64,000 nucleotides of DNA from an uncultured Eubacteriales bacterium (lineage in GTDB: Bacteria; Bacillota; Clostridia; Tissierellales; Peptoniphilaceae). How positions within the stretch are numbered: the first letter of the stretch is position 1; each line of letters begins with the position of its first letter. The notes beneath the pieces are model-generated. The model worked only from the letters and a program-made list of their open reading frames with translations. It made no database searches and was not told where the DNA came from. The stretch is taken from the NCBI GenBank assembly GCA_900539225.1, contig UQBO01000008.1, positions 14,326 through 78,325 of the forward strand, in the 5' to 3' direction. Both the position numbers and the translations under genes were made by a program. This document shows positions 52,589 to 60,635 of this stretch, in pieces.

Positions 52589-53570
52589 TGTTACCACTCC
52601 TTTTTATTTCTATAAGCTCATAAACATCCGAGCTTAAATATTTTTTACAATCCGAAAAATCATTTTCGTAGCACTCTCTGACCTTCGATGCGCTGATAAC
52701 TTCGCCTTCTATAGTCTTTCTCCCTATAAATTCAGTCGCTATACCATATTCAGAAAGTATCTTCTTCATCATTTCATTATACTTTTCAGTAACTTTGTCA
52801 ATAGGCTCTGTGCCGAAGTACCTTTTTTTGATATTCAAATCCTTTGCTATGCGCCTTGCGAATATTTTTGCATCAAGCTCTGTATACACCTTAAGCTTAT
52901 CTGTATCCTTCTTTAAAAAATAAGTTGGGAAGGTCGCTCTAGATATGATGTATGGACCTGATTTATAGACATGAACCCTATCATCATCTTGATAATGCTT
53001 TTTAACTATCTCGTATCTATCCCTAGTACTAAAGTATGATGCATCCTCTTCCAAAACGAAGATTATTAAGTCTCTATCATTTTCCAAGGCTTTATCTACT
53101 AGGTACTCATGACCAAGTGTAAGTGGATTTGCATTCATGACTATGGCATTATACTCGTCTTTGTCAAGATCTTTCTTTATAGTCTCTATCCAGTCCTTGT
53201 ACTTGAAGAAACCGCCTTCTAAGAGAACAACATCTTCAGTCTTTTCAATAGTATCCATAGATAGTGAAGTGAAAATATTTTCATTTTTTGCCTTGGTAAA
53301 GACAAAGTAGCTTCTATATCCCTTGGCGATGATGTCTTCAAGCGCACTATTAATAAGCTCTATCGCAAGTCCCTCGCCTTGATATTTATCATCGATATAG
53401 AAGAATTTAATTAAATTCTTCTTTACTGATACTGTCGCGATTATTTCTCCCGCATCTCTTATAATGTAGCTCGCATCAACGTCTTCATAGATAACATCTC
53501 TTTCTAACAAAAATTCTGAAAGTGCTGTTTCACTCGATGAGCCCTTAATAACTCTATCTACATAATACAT
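52581..53570 (-). CDS. Citrate lyase ligase (CitC)-like GNAT-nucleotidyl transferase protein
   Basis: 329 residues. The N-terminal GNAT part (residues about 1-125, IDDKYQGEGLAIELINSAL) is followed by a cytidylyl/adenylyl-transferase fold (AIVMNANPLTLGHEYLVDKAL, HIGH-like GHEYL; then ISRATFPTYFLK; then GEVISASKVRE). This is the [citrate (pro-3S)-lyase] ligase architecture, which acetylates the acyl carrier subunit. None of citD, citE or citF is nearby, so the target may differ. It lies 2 bases after mnmA. Confidence 0.85.
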   Translation of the reverse strand: MYYVDRVIKGSSSETALSEFLLERDVIYEDVDASYIIRDAGEIIATVSVKKNLIKFFYIDDKYQGEGLAIELINSALEDIIAKGYRSYFVFTKAKNENIFTSLSMDTIEKTEDVVLLEGGFFKYKDWIETIKKDLDKDEYNAIVMNANPLTLGHEYLVDKALENDRDLIIFVLEEDASYFSTRDRYEIVKKHYQDDDRVHVYKSGPYIISRATFPTYFLKKDTDKLKVYTELDAKIFARRIAKDLNIKKRYFGTEPIDKVTEKYNEMMKKILSEYGIATEFIGRKTIEGEVISASKVRECYENDFSDCKKYLSSDVYELIEIKRSGNND

Positions 53571-53572
53571 GA

Positions 53573-54619
53573 TTAATCCACTATAATGCCGCCGCCTACT
53601 ACAGTTCTACCGTCGTATACAACGAGGCTTTGTGACAGAGTTATCGCTCTTTGCGGCTCTTCAAATGTAACTGTGTAAGTACCGTCGTCATTCTTCTTTA
53701 CTTTTGCTTTTTCATCATTTGATCTATATCTAACTTTTGCTGTATATGCCTTGTATTCATCGATTTCATCAATAGATATCCAGTTCACATCTTTAATTAC
53801 GGCAGTCTTTTTAAATAAATCCTCCTCTGGTCCAAGAATGATCTCGTTAGCCTCTGGATCTATCTTAGTCACAAAAGCTCTTTGACCTAAGGCAACATTT
53901 AATCCGCGTCTTTGGCCTATAGTGTAGTTTCTAATGCCATCATGCTCGCCTAAAACTTTGCCGTTCTTGTCTTTAATAAGACCCTTCTTGCTAATATTTT
54001 TAGAATATTTATTTAAAAATGCCTTGTAATCATCATTTGCAATAAAGCAAATCTCTTGCGAATCCTTTTTATTGTATACAGGTATGCCCGCTTCCTTCGC
54101 TATGGCCCTAGTTTTGTCCTTGTCCATGGCGCCAACTGGGAATATCGCGTCTCTCAATTGCTCTTGCTTTATATTGTATAGGAAATAGCTTTGATCTTTT
54201 CTGATATTTGAAGATTTTTCTAGATAGTGAATGCCATTTTCCTCGTATTTTTCAACATAGTGACCAGTCGCAATAAAGTCCGCATCAAAGTTCTTCATCT
54301 CATCGTGAAATCTTTTGAACTTGATATTTTTATTACAAAAGATACAAGGGTTTGGCGTATGACCAAGCTCGTACTCACGGATGAATGGCTCAATTACCTT
54401 CTCTTTGAAGTCTTCCTTGTAATCGACAACGTGATGCTCTATGCCAAGGTAGTCAGATACTCTCTTTGCATCCTCTATCATCTTCGTGTAATTGTCTTTA
54501 ATAATATCGTCGCACAAGTTAAATGTGATGGCTACAACATCGTAACCAGCCTCTTTTAATAAGTATGCGCTGACGGAGCTGTCTACCCCGCCCGATAAAG
54601 CTATTAAAACTCTCTTCAA
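53573..54619 (-). CDS. mnmA: tRNA-specific 2-thiouridylase MnmA
   Basis: 348 residues. PP-loop LIALSGGVDSSVSAYLL, first catalytic Cys in NPCIFCNKNIKF, second in KDSQEICFIANDDYKAFL, and RRGLNVALGQRAFV near the C-terminus. It thiolates U34 of tRNA-Lys, -Glu and -Gln. It lies 1 base after glmM. Confidence 0.96.
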   Translation of the reverse strand: MKRVLIALSGGVDSSVSAYLLKEAGYDVVAITFNLCDDIIKDNYTKMIEDAKRVSDYLGIEHHVVDYKEDFKEKVIEPFIREYELGHTPNPCIFCNKNIKFKRFHDEMKNFDADFIATGHYVEKYEENGIHYLEKSSNIRKDQSYFLYNIKQEQLRDAIFPVGAMDKDKTRAIAKEAGIPVYNKKDSQEICFIANDDYKAFLNKYSKNISKKGLIKDKNGKVLGEHDGIRNYTIGQRRGLNVALGQRAFVTKIDPEANEIILGPEEDLFKKTAVIKDVNWISIDEIDEYKAYTAKVRYRSNDEKAKVKKNDDGTYTVTFEEPQRAITLSQSLVVYDGRTVVGGGIIVD

Positions 54620-54620
54620 A

Positions 54621-55949
54621 CTATTTCGTCTCTCTTTCTATCAAATCTACTAAATCTTTTGCTAATTTTTTTAATTCATCTTCGTCTTCACCTTCAAGCA
54701 TGACCCTTAAAAGCGGCTCAGTGCCTGATGGTCTGATGACTACCCTCATGTCTGGATTATTCTTAGTCAAATCATCTATAGCGTTTTTAACGCTTTCTAT
54801 CTCTAAAACTTTATTTTTTATCTCGTTAGTAACTTTTGCGTTTAAAAGCACTTGTGGATATGTTTTCATAAGTCCGTTTAATTCAGCAGCTGTCTTTTTT
54901 AGCTCGGTCATGGCATTTATTAAAAATATCGCGCTTAAAAGTCCATCGCCAGTATTTTGATAATCCTTTAGTATTATATGACCCGATTGTTCACCGCCAA
55001 GTGATAAGTCATCCTTGATTAGTTCAGCTAAAACATATCTATCGCCAACGCTAGTTACATCAAACTCTACGTCAATAGTATCAAGGTACTTCTTTAGGCC
55101 AATGTTTGACATGATAGTCGCAACAAGCTTGTTCTTCTTAAGCTTATCATGCTTTTTCAAATATGTCGCAAGAGCTGCTAATATGTGGTCTCCGTCCATG
55201 GTCTTGCCATCATTATCAACTACTAATAATCTATCTGCATCGCCGTCAAAGGCTATGCCTATATCTGCCTTATTATTTTTAACAGTCTCTATAAGTGATT
55301 CCAAGTGAGTTGAACCGCAGTTATTATTGATGTTTCTACCATTTGGCTCGTCATGAATGTATATCATTTCAGCGCCTGATTCATTTAAAACTTCTTTTGC
55401 AGTCACGTAATTTGCTCCATTTGACATATCGCAAACAATTTTAAGGCCGCTGTAGTCCTTCATGAGAAAGCGTAAGTAGCTTATGTACTCAGTTTTATCA
55501 ATCTCATCAGTAATGTAATTACCAAAGCGCTCTGGTTTTTTTAACTCTTTGTCATTTAGCATATTCGTTTCAATCGCTTCTTCAACTTCGTCTGCAAGCT
55601 TGTATCCGTCCTTGTTAAAAACCTTTATGCCGTTGTATTCATAAGGGTTATGAGATGCTGAGACAACGATGCCAAATAAAGAATCATTCTTGCTAATTAT
55701 GTAGCTTGCTTCTGGAGTCGATGTTACGTTTAAATCATATACATCAAGCCCCATAGATGTGATGGCTGCTGCAAGTGATAGCTTTATCATGTCCTTCGAC
55801 TCTCTTGTGTCGCTTGCTATAAAAACTTTTTTTCCCTCGCCGCCAATAAAGTAGTCTGCTATATATTTACCTAATTTGTATGAAAATTCACTAGTTAAAA
55901 ACTCGCCAGCGACGCCTCTGACGCCGTCTGTGCCAAATAATTTCTTCAT
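54621..55949 (-). CDS. glmM: Phosphoglucosamine mutase
   Basis: 442 residues. It opens KKLFGTDGVRGVAGEFLTSEF. The catalytic Ser is in GIVVSASHNPYEYNGIKVF, the Mg loop is IAFDGDADRLLVVD, the sugar loop SLGGEQSGHIIL, and the phosphate site VIRPSGTEPLLRVMLEG. It makes glucosamine-1-phosphate for peptidoglycan. The start touches the cca stop. Confidence 0.97.
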   Translation of the reverse strand: MKKLFGTDGVRGVAGEFLTSEFSYKLGKYIADYFIGGEGKKVFIASDTRESKDMIKLSLAAAITSMGLDVYDLNVTSTPEASYIISKNDSLFGIVVSASHNPYEYNGIKVFNKDGYKLADEVEEAIETNMLNDKELKKPERFGNYITDEIDKTEYISYLRFLMKDYSGLKIVCDMSNGANYVTAKEVLNESGAEMIYIHDEPNGRNINNNCGSTHLESLIETVKNNKADIGIAFDGDADRLLVVDNDGKTMDGDHILAALATYLKKHDKLKKNKLVATIMSNIGLKKYLDTIDVEFDVTSVGDRYVLAELIKDDLSLGGEQSGHIILKDYQNTGDGLLSAIFLINAMTELKKTAAELNGLMKTYPQVLLNAKVTNEIKNKVLEIESVKNAIDDLTKNNPDMRVVIRPSGTEPLLRVMLEGEDEDELKKLAKDLVDLIERETK

Positions 55950-57268
55950 TATTCTTCCTCCATATATTCCTTAAGAAGCGGGAGCAAAGTTTCTCTGTCG
56001 TTCTCAAGCTCGCCCAAACTCACCATTTCTTTAATTTTTCCAAGTACGTGCGCAAATTTTTTGCCCGGCACGTAGCCCATGGCAATCAAATCATCGCCGC
56101 TAACAGCAAGTTTCAGCTCGCCGCTTTTGTCAAGACTATCTTCAATCTCTTTTATGTAAGTCTCAAATTTTGTGATATTATCAAGCTCTCGGCCAAGTCT
56201 CGTCGCAATACTATCTGCCCTAATCAAATCAAGGTAGCGATAGATATTGTCCTTACCATAGTAATTATAAAGCCTTCTCACAGCCTTGATCCCAAAGTTT
56301 GGATCCTGCTTCATGTGCTTTAAAATGAGGTCGTGAACTAGGTTTATGGTCTTCTTGTCATAATTAAATTTTTTTAAAATATCTACTGCCATCTCGGCTC
56401 CAACCTTGTCGTGATCGTAGTAGTGAGAGATGTCCCCATCTTCAGAACGTGTCAATGGTTTTGCCACATCATGAAAAAGTGCCGCAAGACGCGTTGGCAA
56501 ATCCTTTTCAGTCGCTTCAACTGCCTTCATCGTATGAGTAAATAAATCATAGCTATGATAAGGATTGTTCTGGTCGTAATTAAACTCCCTATCAATCTCA
56601 GGAAGGACTTCCTTCAAAATGCCCAGCTCGTGCATAAGAGTAAATGCGTATTGAACATTGTCAAGAAGCAAAATCTTGTTGAATTCTTCGCGAAATTTGT
56701 CCTTTGAAAGAGTTTTTAAGAAAGGCGCATATTTTTTCGCAGCCTTAAAAGTTTTATCTTCAATCTCAAAGCCAATCTTCGCTGCAAAGCGCACTAAACG
56801 CAGTATTCTTAAGTAGTCCTTTGCAAAACTTTCGTACGGATCAATAACAGTTCTTAAAATTTTCGCATCAAGATCCTTTTTTGCGTCCAGAAAATCATAA
56901 ATATTTTTGCTCTCATCCATTAGCATGGTGTTTATGGTGAAGTCGCGCCTAATAAGGTCTTCCTTAACATCGCTCGTAAAGCTTAAAGTGCTTGGGTGCC
57001 TGCCATCAGCGTAGTCATCCTCACGTCTAAAAGTAGTTATCTCGATTGCATTCTCGCCCTTAATCTTGACAGAGCCATATTTTATAAATTTAGTATCTAG
57101 CTCGTAATCTTTTAAGATGCTTACAAGTTCATCAGGCCTCTTTGCAGTGCAAATGTCTATATCGTAGACCTCCTTGCATAGCAAATAGTCCCTCACAGCA
57201 CCTCCAACAATGTATGAGGAACCTCCTAACCTTTTCAAGATATCAATCGCGTAATCTAAATTTTTCAT
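55949..57268 (-). CDS. cca: CCA tRNA nucleotidyltransferase
   Basis: About 439 residues. GGSSYIVGGAVRDYLLCKEVYDIDIC is the nucleotidyltransferase motif, RRDFTINTMLMD follows, and an HD domain lies in the C-terminal part (LAALFHDVAKP, LVHDLILKH). It adds or repairs the 3-prime CCA of tRNAs. The ATG at 57268 lies 12 bases after the -10 of a consensus promoter and has no ribosome site, so the mRNA is probably leaderless. Confidence 0.94.
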   Translation of the reverse strand: MKNLDYAIDILKRLGGSSYIVGGAVRDYLLCKEVYDIDICTAKRPDELVSILKDYELDTKFIKYGSVKIKGENAIEITTFRREDDYADGRHPSTLSFTSDVKEDLIRRDFTINTMLMDESKNIYDFLDAKKDLDAKILRTVIDPYESFAKDYLRILRLVRFAAKIGFEIEDKTFKAAKKYAPFLKTLSKDKFREEFNKILLLDNVQYAFTLMHELGILKEVLPEIDREFNYDQNNPYHSYDLFTHTMKAVEATEKDLPTRLAALFHDVAKPLTRSEDGDISHYYDHDKVGAEMAVDILKKFNYDKKTINLVHDLILKHMKQDPNFGIKAVRRLYNYYGKDNIYRYLDLIRADSIATRLGRELDNITKFETYIKEIEDSLDKSGELKLAVSGDDLIAMGYVPGKKFAHVLGKIKEMVSLGELENDRETLLPLLKEYMEEE

Positions 57269-57280
57269 AATATACAATAG

Positions 57281-57309
57281 ATTATATCACATTCACAAGA
57301 AAAAATCAA
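57281..57309 (-). promoter_or_regulatory. Promoter of the cca-glmM-mnmA operon
   Basis: Minus strand -35 TTGATT (57309-57304), 17-base spacer, -10 TATAAT (57286-57281). Transcription should begin about 6 bases before the cca ATG. Confidence 0.85.
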
Positions 57310-57325
57310 AAATATCTAAAAGAAA

Positions 57326-57348
57326 AACAGCCACATGATGTAGCTGTT
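57326..57348 (-). terminator. Terminator after the yedE-yedF-DUF3343 operon
   Basis: On the minus strand AACAGCTACAT pairs with ATGTGGCTGTT, followed by TTTCTTTT. It lies 7 bases past the DUF3343 stop. Confidence 0.85.
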
Positions 57349-57354
57349 AATCCA

Positions 57355-57627
57355 TTATAATATTTCTTTTAACTTATCGCTTTCGTATAAATAATAATTC
57401 TCTACTCTATCGACCTCATAATCAAAGTCATCGATGACCTCTTCAAGAGCTTCTCTGTTCTTGATCGAAGTGGCTAAACTATTGCCACAGGATGAAGAAA
57501 GATCTCTCGGTGTTGGTATGATGAGTGATTCGATGCCGAGCTCCTTGAGTTTATTATTTAGCATAAGGCACGACGATATCGAATAGAATGTTACTATGAC
57601 AACGTTATTTTGTTGCTTTAAGCTCAA
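57355..57627 (-). CDS. DUF3343 putative selenium/sulfur carrier protein (copy 1)
   Basis: 90 residues. VTFYSISSCLMLNNKLKELGIESLIIPTPRDLSSSCGNSLA matches DUF3343, the putative Se/S carrier-like family. The Cys in SSSCGNS is the likely thiol or selenol carrier site. It overlaps yedF by 23 bases and is the last gene after yedE and yedF. A second member lies at 61910-62170 across the divergent promoter region. Confidence 0.85.
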   Translation of the reverse strand: MSLKQQNNVVIVTFYSISSCLMLNNKLKELGIESLIIPTPRDLSSSCGNSLATSIKNREALEEVIDDFDYEVDRVENYYLYESDKLKEIL

Positions 57628-57817
57628 AGTCTTCTCCGTCTTCTTTAACTGCTACAGTGTAGCCAGCATTTTCAAGATATCTTGTAACATTTTCTTTAGC
57701 AACTTCTATGTCAACTAGAACTGTAAAGTCCTTTGTGCCTTTGTCTGCTTCGTTTTTAGCTAAAATAACGGGTTCTGGACAAGAAAGTCCTCTTGCATCA
57801 ATAATATTATTTGCCAT
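57605..57817 (-). CDS. yedF: TusA-like selenium metabolism protein YedF
   Basis: 70 residues of the SirA/TusA fold. IIDARGLSCPEPVILAKNEAD holds the CPxP active-site motif with its Cys. It equals the N-terminal half of YedF; the C-terminal half is missing and the DUF3343 product next door may take its place. TusA-type proteins pass sulfur or selenium as persulfide or perselenide. It overlaps yedE by 11 bases. Confidence 0.88.
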   Translation of the reverse strand: MANNIIDARGLSCPEPVILAKNEADKGTKDFTVLVDIEVAKENVTRYLENAGYTVAVKEDGEDFELKATK

Positions 57818-58883
57818 TGTGAGCTCCTTTCTTTCTTTCAGCTATGATGAAGTATGCTGCGATTATAACGAATACAAATCCGATGATAACTGCAACTCTA
57901 CCATTAGCAGTTGTTCCCTTACCTGATGAAGCTAAGCCAAAGTTGTGTGATGCAGCTGCTCCGCATATAAGACCGATAACTGTCATGAATGCGTCTGTAT
58001 CGCCTTGTGAAGCAAGTATTGTTTGTCTGATAGGGCAGCCACCAAGTAATACAGCTGTTAAACCAACTAAGCCCATGGATAAGAAGTTCCATAAGTGTTC
58101 TGAGTGAGCCACTGGTTGAGCTTCGAAGCCAAATTTAAATTGACCTAGGCAAAGGTTTAGAACTAAGTTTGCTAGTACTATACCAAGTATGCCATATAGG
58201 AAGTGATAATCCTTGATTAGTATTGCATCTCTAAAGCCTGCTGCTGTACAAAGTCTTGTTCTTTGTAAAATGCCACCAACGATTAAACCTGCTACTAATG
58301 AAATTATGAATGGCGCATGCATTGATCCAGGACCTTCTGTTGAGAAGTGGATGAATGCTGGTTTTGCTAGTGCTAAGATAAGTAATACAACTGCAAATAT
58401 TGGCATAATAAGTCCAGATAATTTTGATTGATCATGGTTTCTGCCTAGAGAGTAACCTTTCTTAATAAATACAATACCTACTCCAATACCTGCGATAAAG
58501 CCTAGTAAACCAACTACAGCGTTCATGTCTCCAGCGCCGATTCTTAGAAGCATTCTAAGTGGGCAGCCTAAGAATACTAAAGCACCTATCATCATCACGA
58601 AGCCGTAAACGAAGCGAAGTGCTGGGTTTGATCCACCCTTTGCTCTGAATTCGCCTTTAGCCATAGAAATGATGAAAGCACCTAAAATAAAACCGATGAT
58701 TTCAGGTCTTATATATTGAACAACTCCTGCAGAGTGTAGTCCTAGTGCGCCTGCAATGTCTCTAAAAAAGCATGCAACACAGATACCCATGTTAGCTGGG
58801 TTACCAAAGTGCATAAGTAAAGCTCCAATTATACCGATAATGGCGCCTCCTATGAAGATAGTCAAATTTTGTTTTTTCTTCAT
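57807..58883 (-). CDS. yedE: YedE family selenium/sulfur transporter
   Basis: 358 residues, about 9-10 hydrophobic segments. The pattern is duplicated: MGICVACFFRDIAG and LGCPLRMLLRIGAGDMNAV in the first half; LCTAAGFRDAILIKDYHF and LGGCPIRQTILASQGDTDAF in the second. The conserved Cys residues line the pathway in this (YeeE/YedE) superfamily. The link to yedF, DUF3343 and a sel system supports selenium-species uptake. GGAGGG ribosome site; an extended -10 (TGATATACT) lies upstream. Confidence 0.92.
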   Translation of the reverse strand: MKKKQNLTIFIGGAIIGIIGALLMHFGNPANMGICVACFFRDIAGALGLHSAGVVQYIRPEIIGFILGAFIISMAKGEFRAKGGSNPALRFVYGFVMMIGALVFLGCPLRMLLRIGAGDMNAVVGLLGFIAGIGVGIVFIKKGYSLGRNHDQSKLSGLIMPIFAVVLLILALAKPAFIHFSTEGPGSMHAPFIISLVAGLIVGGILQRTRLCTAAGFRDAILIKDYHFLYGILGIVLANLVLNLCLGQFKFGFEAQPVAHSEHLWNFLSMGLVGLTAVLLGGCPIRQTILASQGDTDAFMTVIGLICGAAASHNFGLASSGKGTTANGRVAVIIGFVFVIIAAYFIIAERKKGAHNGK

Positions 58884-59072
58884 AATATCCCTCCTTTATA
58901 TGAGTATATCACAATTAGAGTCTTTTTTTCGATGTATTAAAAAATTTTATAGTTTCAGCATTTATTATAAGATATCGTTATTAATATTTATTTATATAAC
59001 TATGATTATGGTCTAGCTACTATTAAATATTTTTATAATGAGGCCCATATATATAAAATTATTCTATACTTA

Positions 59073-59101
59073 TTGAATGTGAATTCTTTATGATATATAA
59101 T
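59073..59101 (+). promoter_or_regulatory. Promoter of the double-cubane reductase operon
   Basis: Plus strand -35 TTGAAT (59073-59078), 17-base spacer, -10 TATAAT (59096-59101), 44 bases before the ATG at 59146. It lies in the 262-base divergent gap with yedE. Confidence 0.78.
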
Positions 59102-59145
59102 TTAATTAATACTAATACTATGGTAAAATTTAAGAGAGGTGGATT

Positions 59146-59901
59146 ATGCATTACATAGGAATTGACATAGGATCAACTGCTTCAAAGGCTGTTATCCTAG
59201 ATGAAAACAAGGAAAAAGTATTGCACGAAAAGATTATGCCAAGTGGCTGGAACAGTAAAGAAACTGGTGAAGAAATTAAAAATTGGATCAAATCACTAGG
59301 CTACGGCGAAGATGATGTGAAGATCACTGCGACTGGCTACGGAAGAATCAGTGTGCCTTATGCGGACAAAACCGTTACTGAAATCACTTGTCATGCTAAA
59401 GGCGCTCACTTTTTAAATCCTGAAGACATGACTGTTGTTGACATAGGTGGACAAGATACTAAGGTTATACTTGTACAAAACTCAAATGTCATGGACTTTA
59501 TTATGAATGACAAGTGCTCTGCAGGTACTGGAAAGTTCTTGGAAGTTATGGCCAATAGGCTTGGACTTTCATTAGAAGAAATGTTCGAGTATGCTAAGAG
59601 AGGCCAATCTGTCAACATATCATCTGTATGTACAGTATTTGCTGAATCCGAAGTAATCTCGCTTATGGGTAAAGGCACTCCTCGTGAAGACATTGCAAGA
59701 GGTGTTGTTGACTCAATAGTTAAGAAAGTTGCGGCACTAGCAACAAGAAAAAATGCATCAGATAATTACTTCTTAACTGGTGGTTTCTGCGACTCAGAAT
59801 TTACAGTTGAACTTTTAAGCGAAAAACTTGGTGCACCTGTAAAAACACATCCAGATGCAAGATTTGCTGGAGCCATAGGCGCTGCACTACTTGCAAAATA
59901 A
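59146..59901 (+). CDS. ATP-dependent activator of 2-hydroxyacyl-CoA dehydratase/double-cubane reductase (HgdC/YjiL-like)
   Basis: 251 residues of the ASKHA ATPase fold. GIDIGSTASKAVILDENK opens it. The bridging-cluster Cys are in MNDKCSAGTGKFLEVMANRLG and ISSVCTVFAESEV, and VVDIGGQDTKVIL and GGFCDSEFTVELL are ATPase motifs. It is a homodimer with one [4Fe-4S] cluster between subunits that hydrolyses ATP to fire low-potential electrons into its partner. Its partner here is the protein at 60628-61905. It overlaps the next start by 1 base. Confidence 0.95.
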   Translation: MHYIGIDIGSTASKAVILDENKEKVLHEKIMPSGWNSKETGEEIKNWIKSLGYGEDDVKITATGYGRISVPYADKTVTEITCHAKGAHFLNPEDMTVVDIGGQDTKVILVQNSNVMDFIMNDKCSAGTGKFLEVMANRLGLSLEEMFEYAKRGQSVNISSVCTVFAESEVISLMGKGTPREDIARGVVDSIVKKVAALATRKNASDNYFLTGGFCDSEFTVELLSEKLGAPVKTHPDARFAGAIGAALLAK

Positions 59902-60635
59902 TGATAGACGTAGAATTCTTTAAAGAATTAAGGCGTAAAGCTTATGTCGATGCCGTCACATTTAAAATGAGTGAAAACAACGTCGTCGGCTACTTTGCTA
60001 AAGACATCGACGAGGCATTTTTAATGAGCTACGGCCTTGTTCCCTACCCAATCGAATCGACTGACACAGAGATTTTAGCTTATGGTGAGTATAACACTTG
60101 CGACATGATCAGTGCGACTACCATTTACATGACAACAAAAAAGTGCCCGCTAATCTATTCTTCCAAAATCTTTTTGATTGAGGATATTTGCAAAAAATTC
60201 ACTGAAGTCTTTAGTGCTAGTTGCGACAGATATATCTATAAATATAGTGGGGATATTGCAGGAACTGATATTGACGGCGTAATAAAATCTGTTTACGGCT
60301 TTAATTTTGATGAGAAGAAATACAAGCAAATGAAAAAAATATTTTCTAAAATCGATGAGCTACTATTGGCAATAGAAAAAAAGCTTGAGCCATATGAGTA
60401 TAACATTGTTAAATACTATATTAGATACGTGGCTGACCCTCAAAAAAGAGTAAAAATTCTTGAAAGGGTTTTAGAAGATAATCAAAACAACATTAATATT
60501 AAAATGAATAAATGTATTAATGTCGCCTGTCCAGAAATAATTCTGGATGAACTCAAAGGCCCTATATCTGAGAGCTACAAAAACATTGACCTAGCTCCAA
60601 GGGGCTGCATATTAAAAGGAGGAAAAAATGGATAA
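59901..60635 (+). CDS. Short, divergent HgdB-like protein
   Basis: 244 residues, about half the usual HgdB length. The N-terminal part (VGYFAKDIDEAFLMSYGLVPYPIES, YNTCDMISATTIYM, KKCPLIYSSK) follows the HgdB/BcrC pattern of the first Rossmann lobe. Its Cys (NTC, KKC, DIC, SASC) could hold a cluster. The second lobe is missing; instead there is a helical linker and a Cys-containing tail (KCINVACPEIIL, RGCILKGG). It may be a modified subunit, scaffold or electron relay for the next gene, which it overlaps by 8 bases. Confidence 0.75.
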   Translation: MIDVEFFKELRRKAYVDAVTFKMSENNVVGYFAKDIDEAFLMSYGLVPYPIESTDTEILAYGEYNTCDMISATTIYMTTKKCPLIYSSKIFLIEDICKKFTEVFSASCDRYIYKYSGDIAGTDIDGVIKSVYGFNFDEKKYKQMKKIFSKIDELLLAIEKKLEPYEYNIVKYYIRYVADPQKRVKILERVLEDNQNNINIKMNKCINVACPEIILDELKGPISESYKNIDLAPRGCILKGGKNG

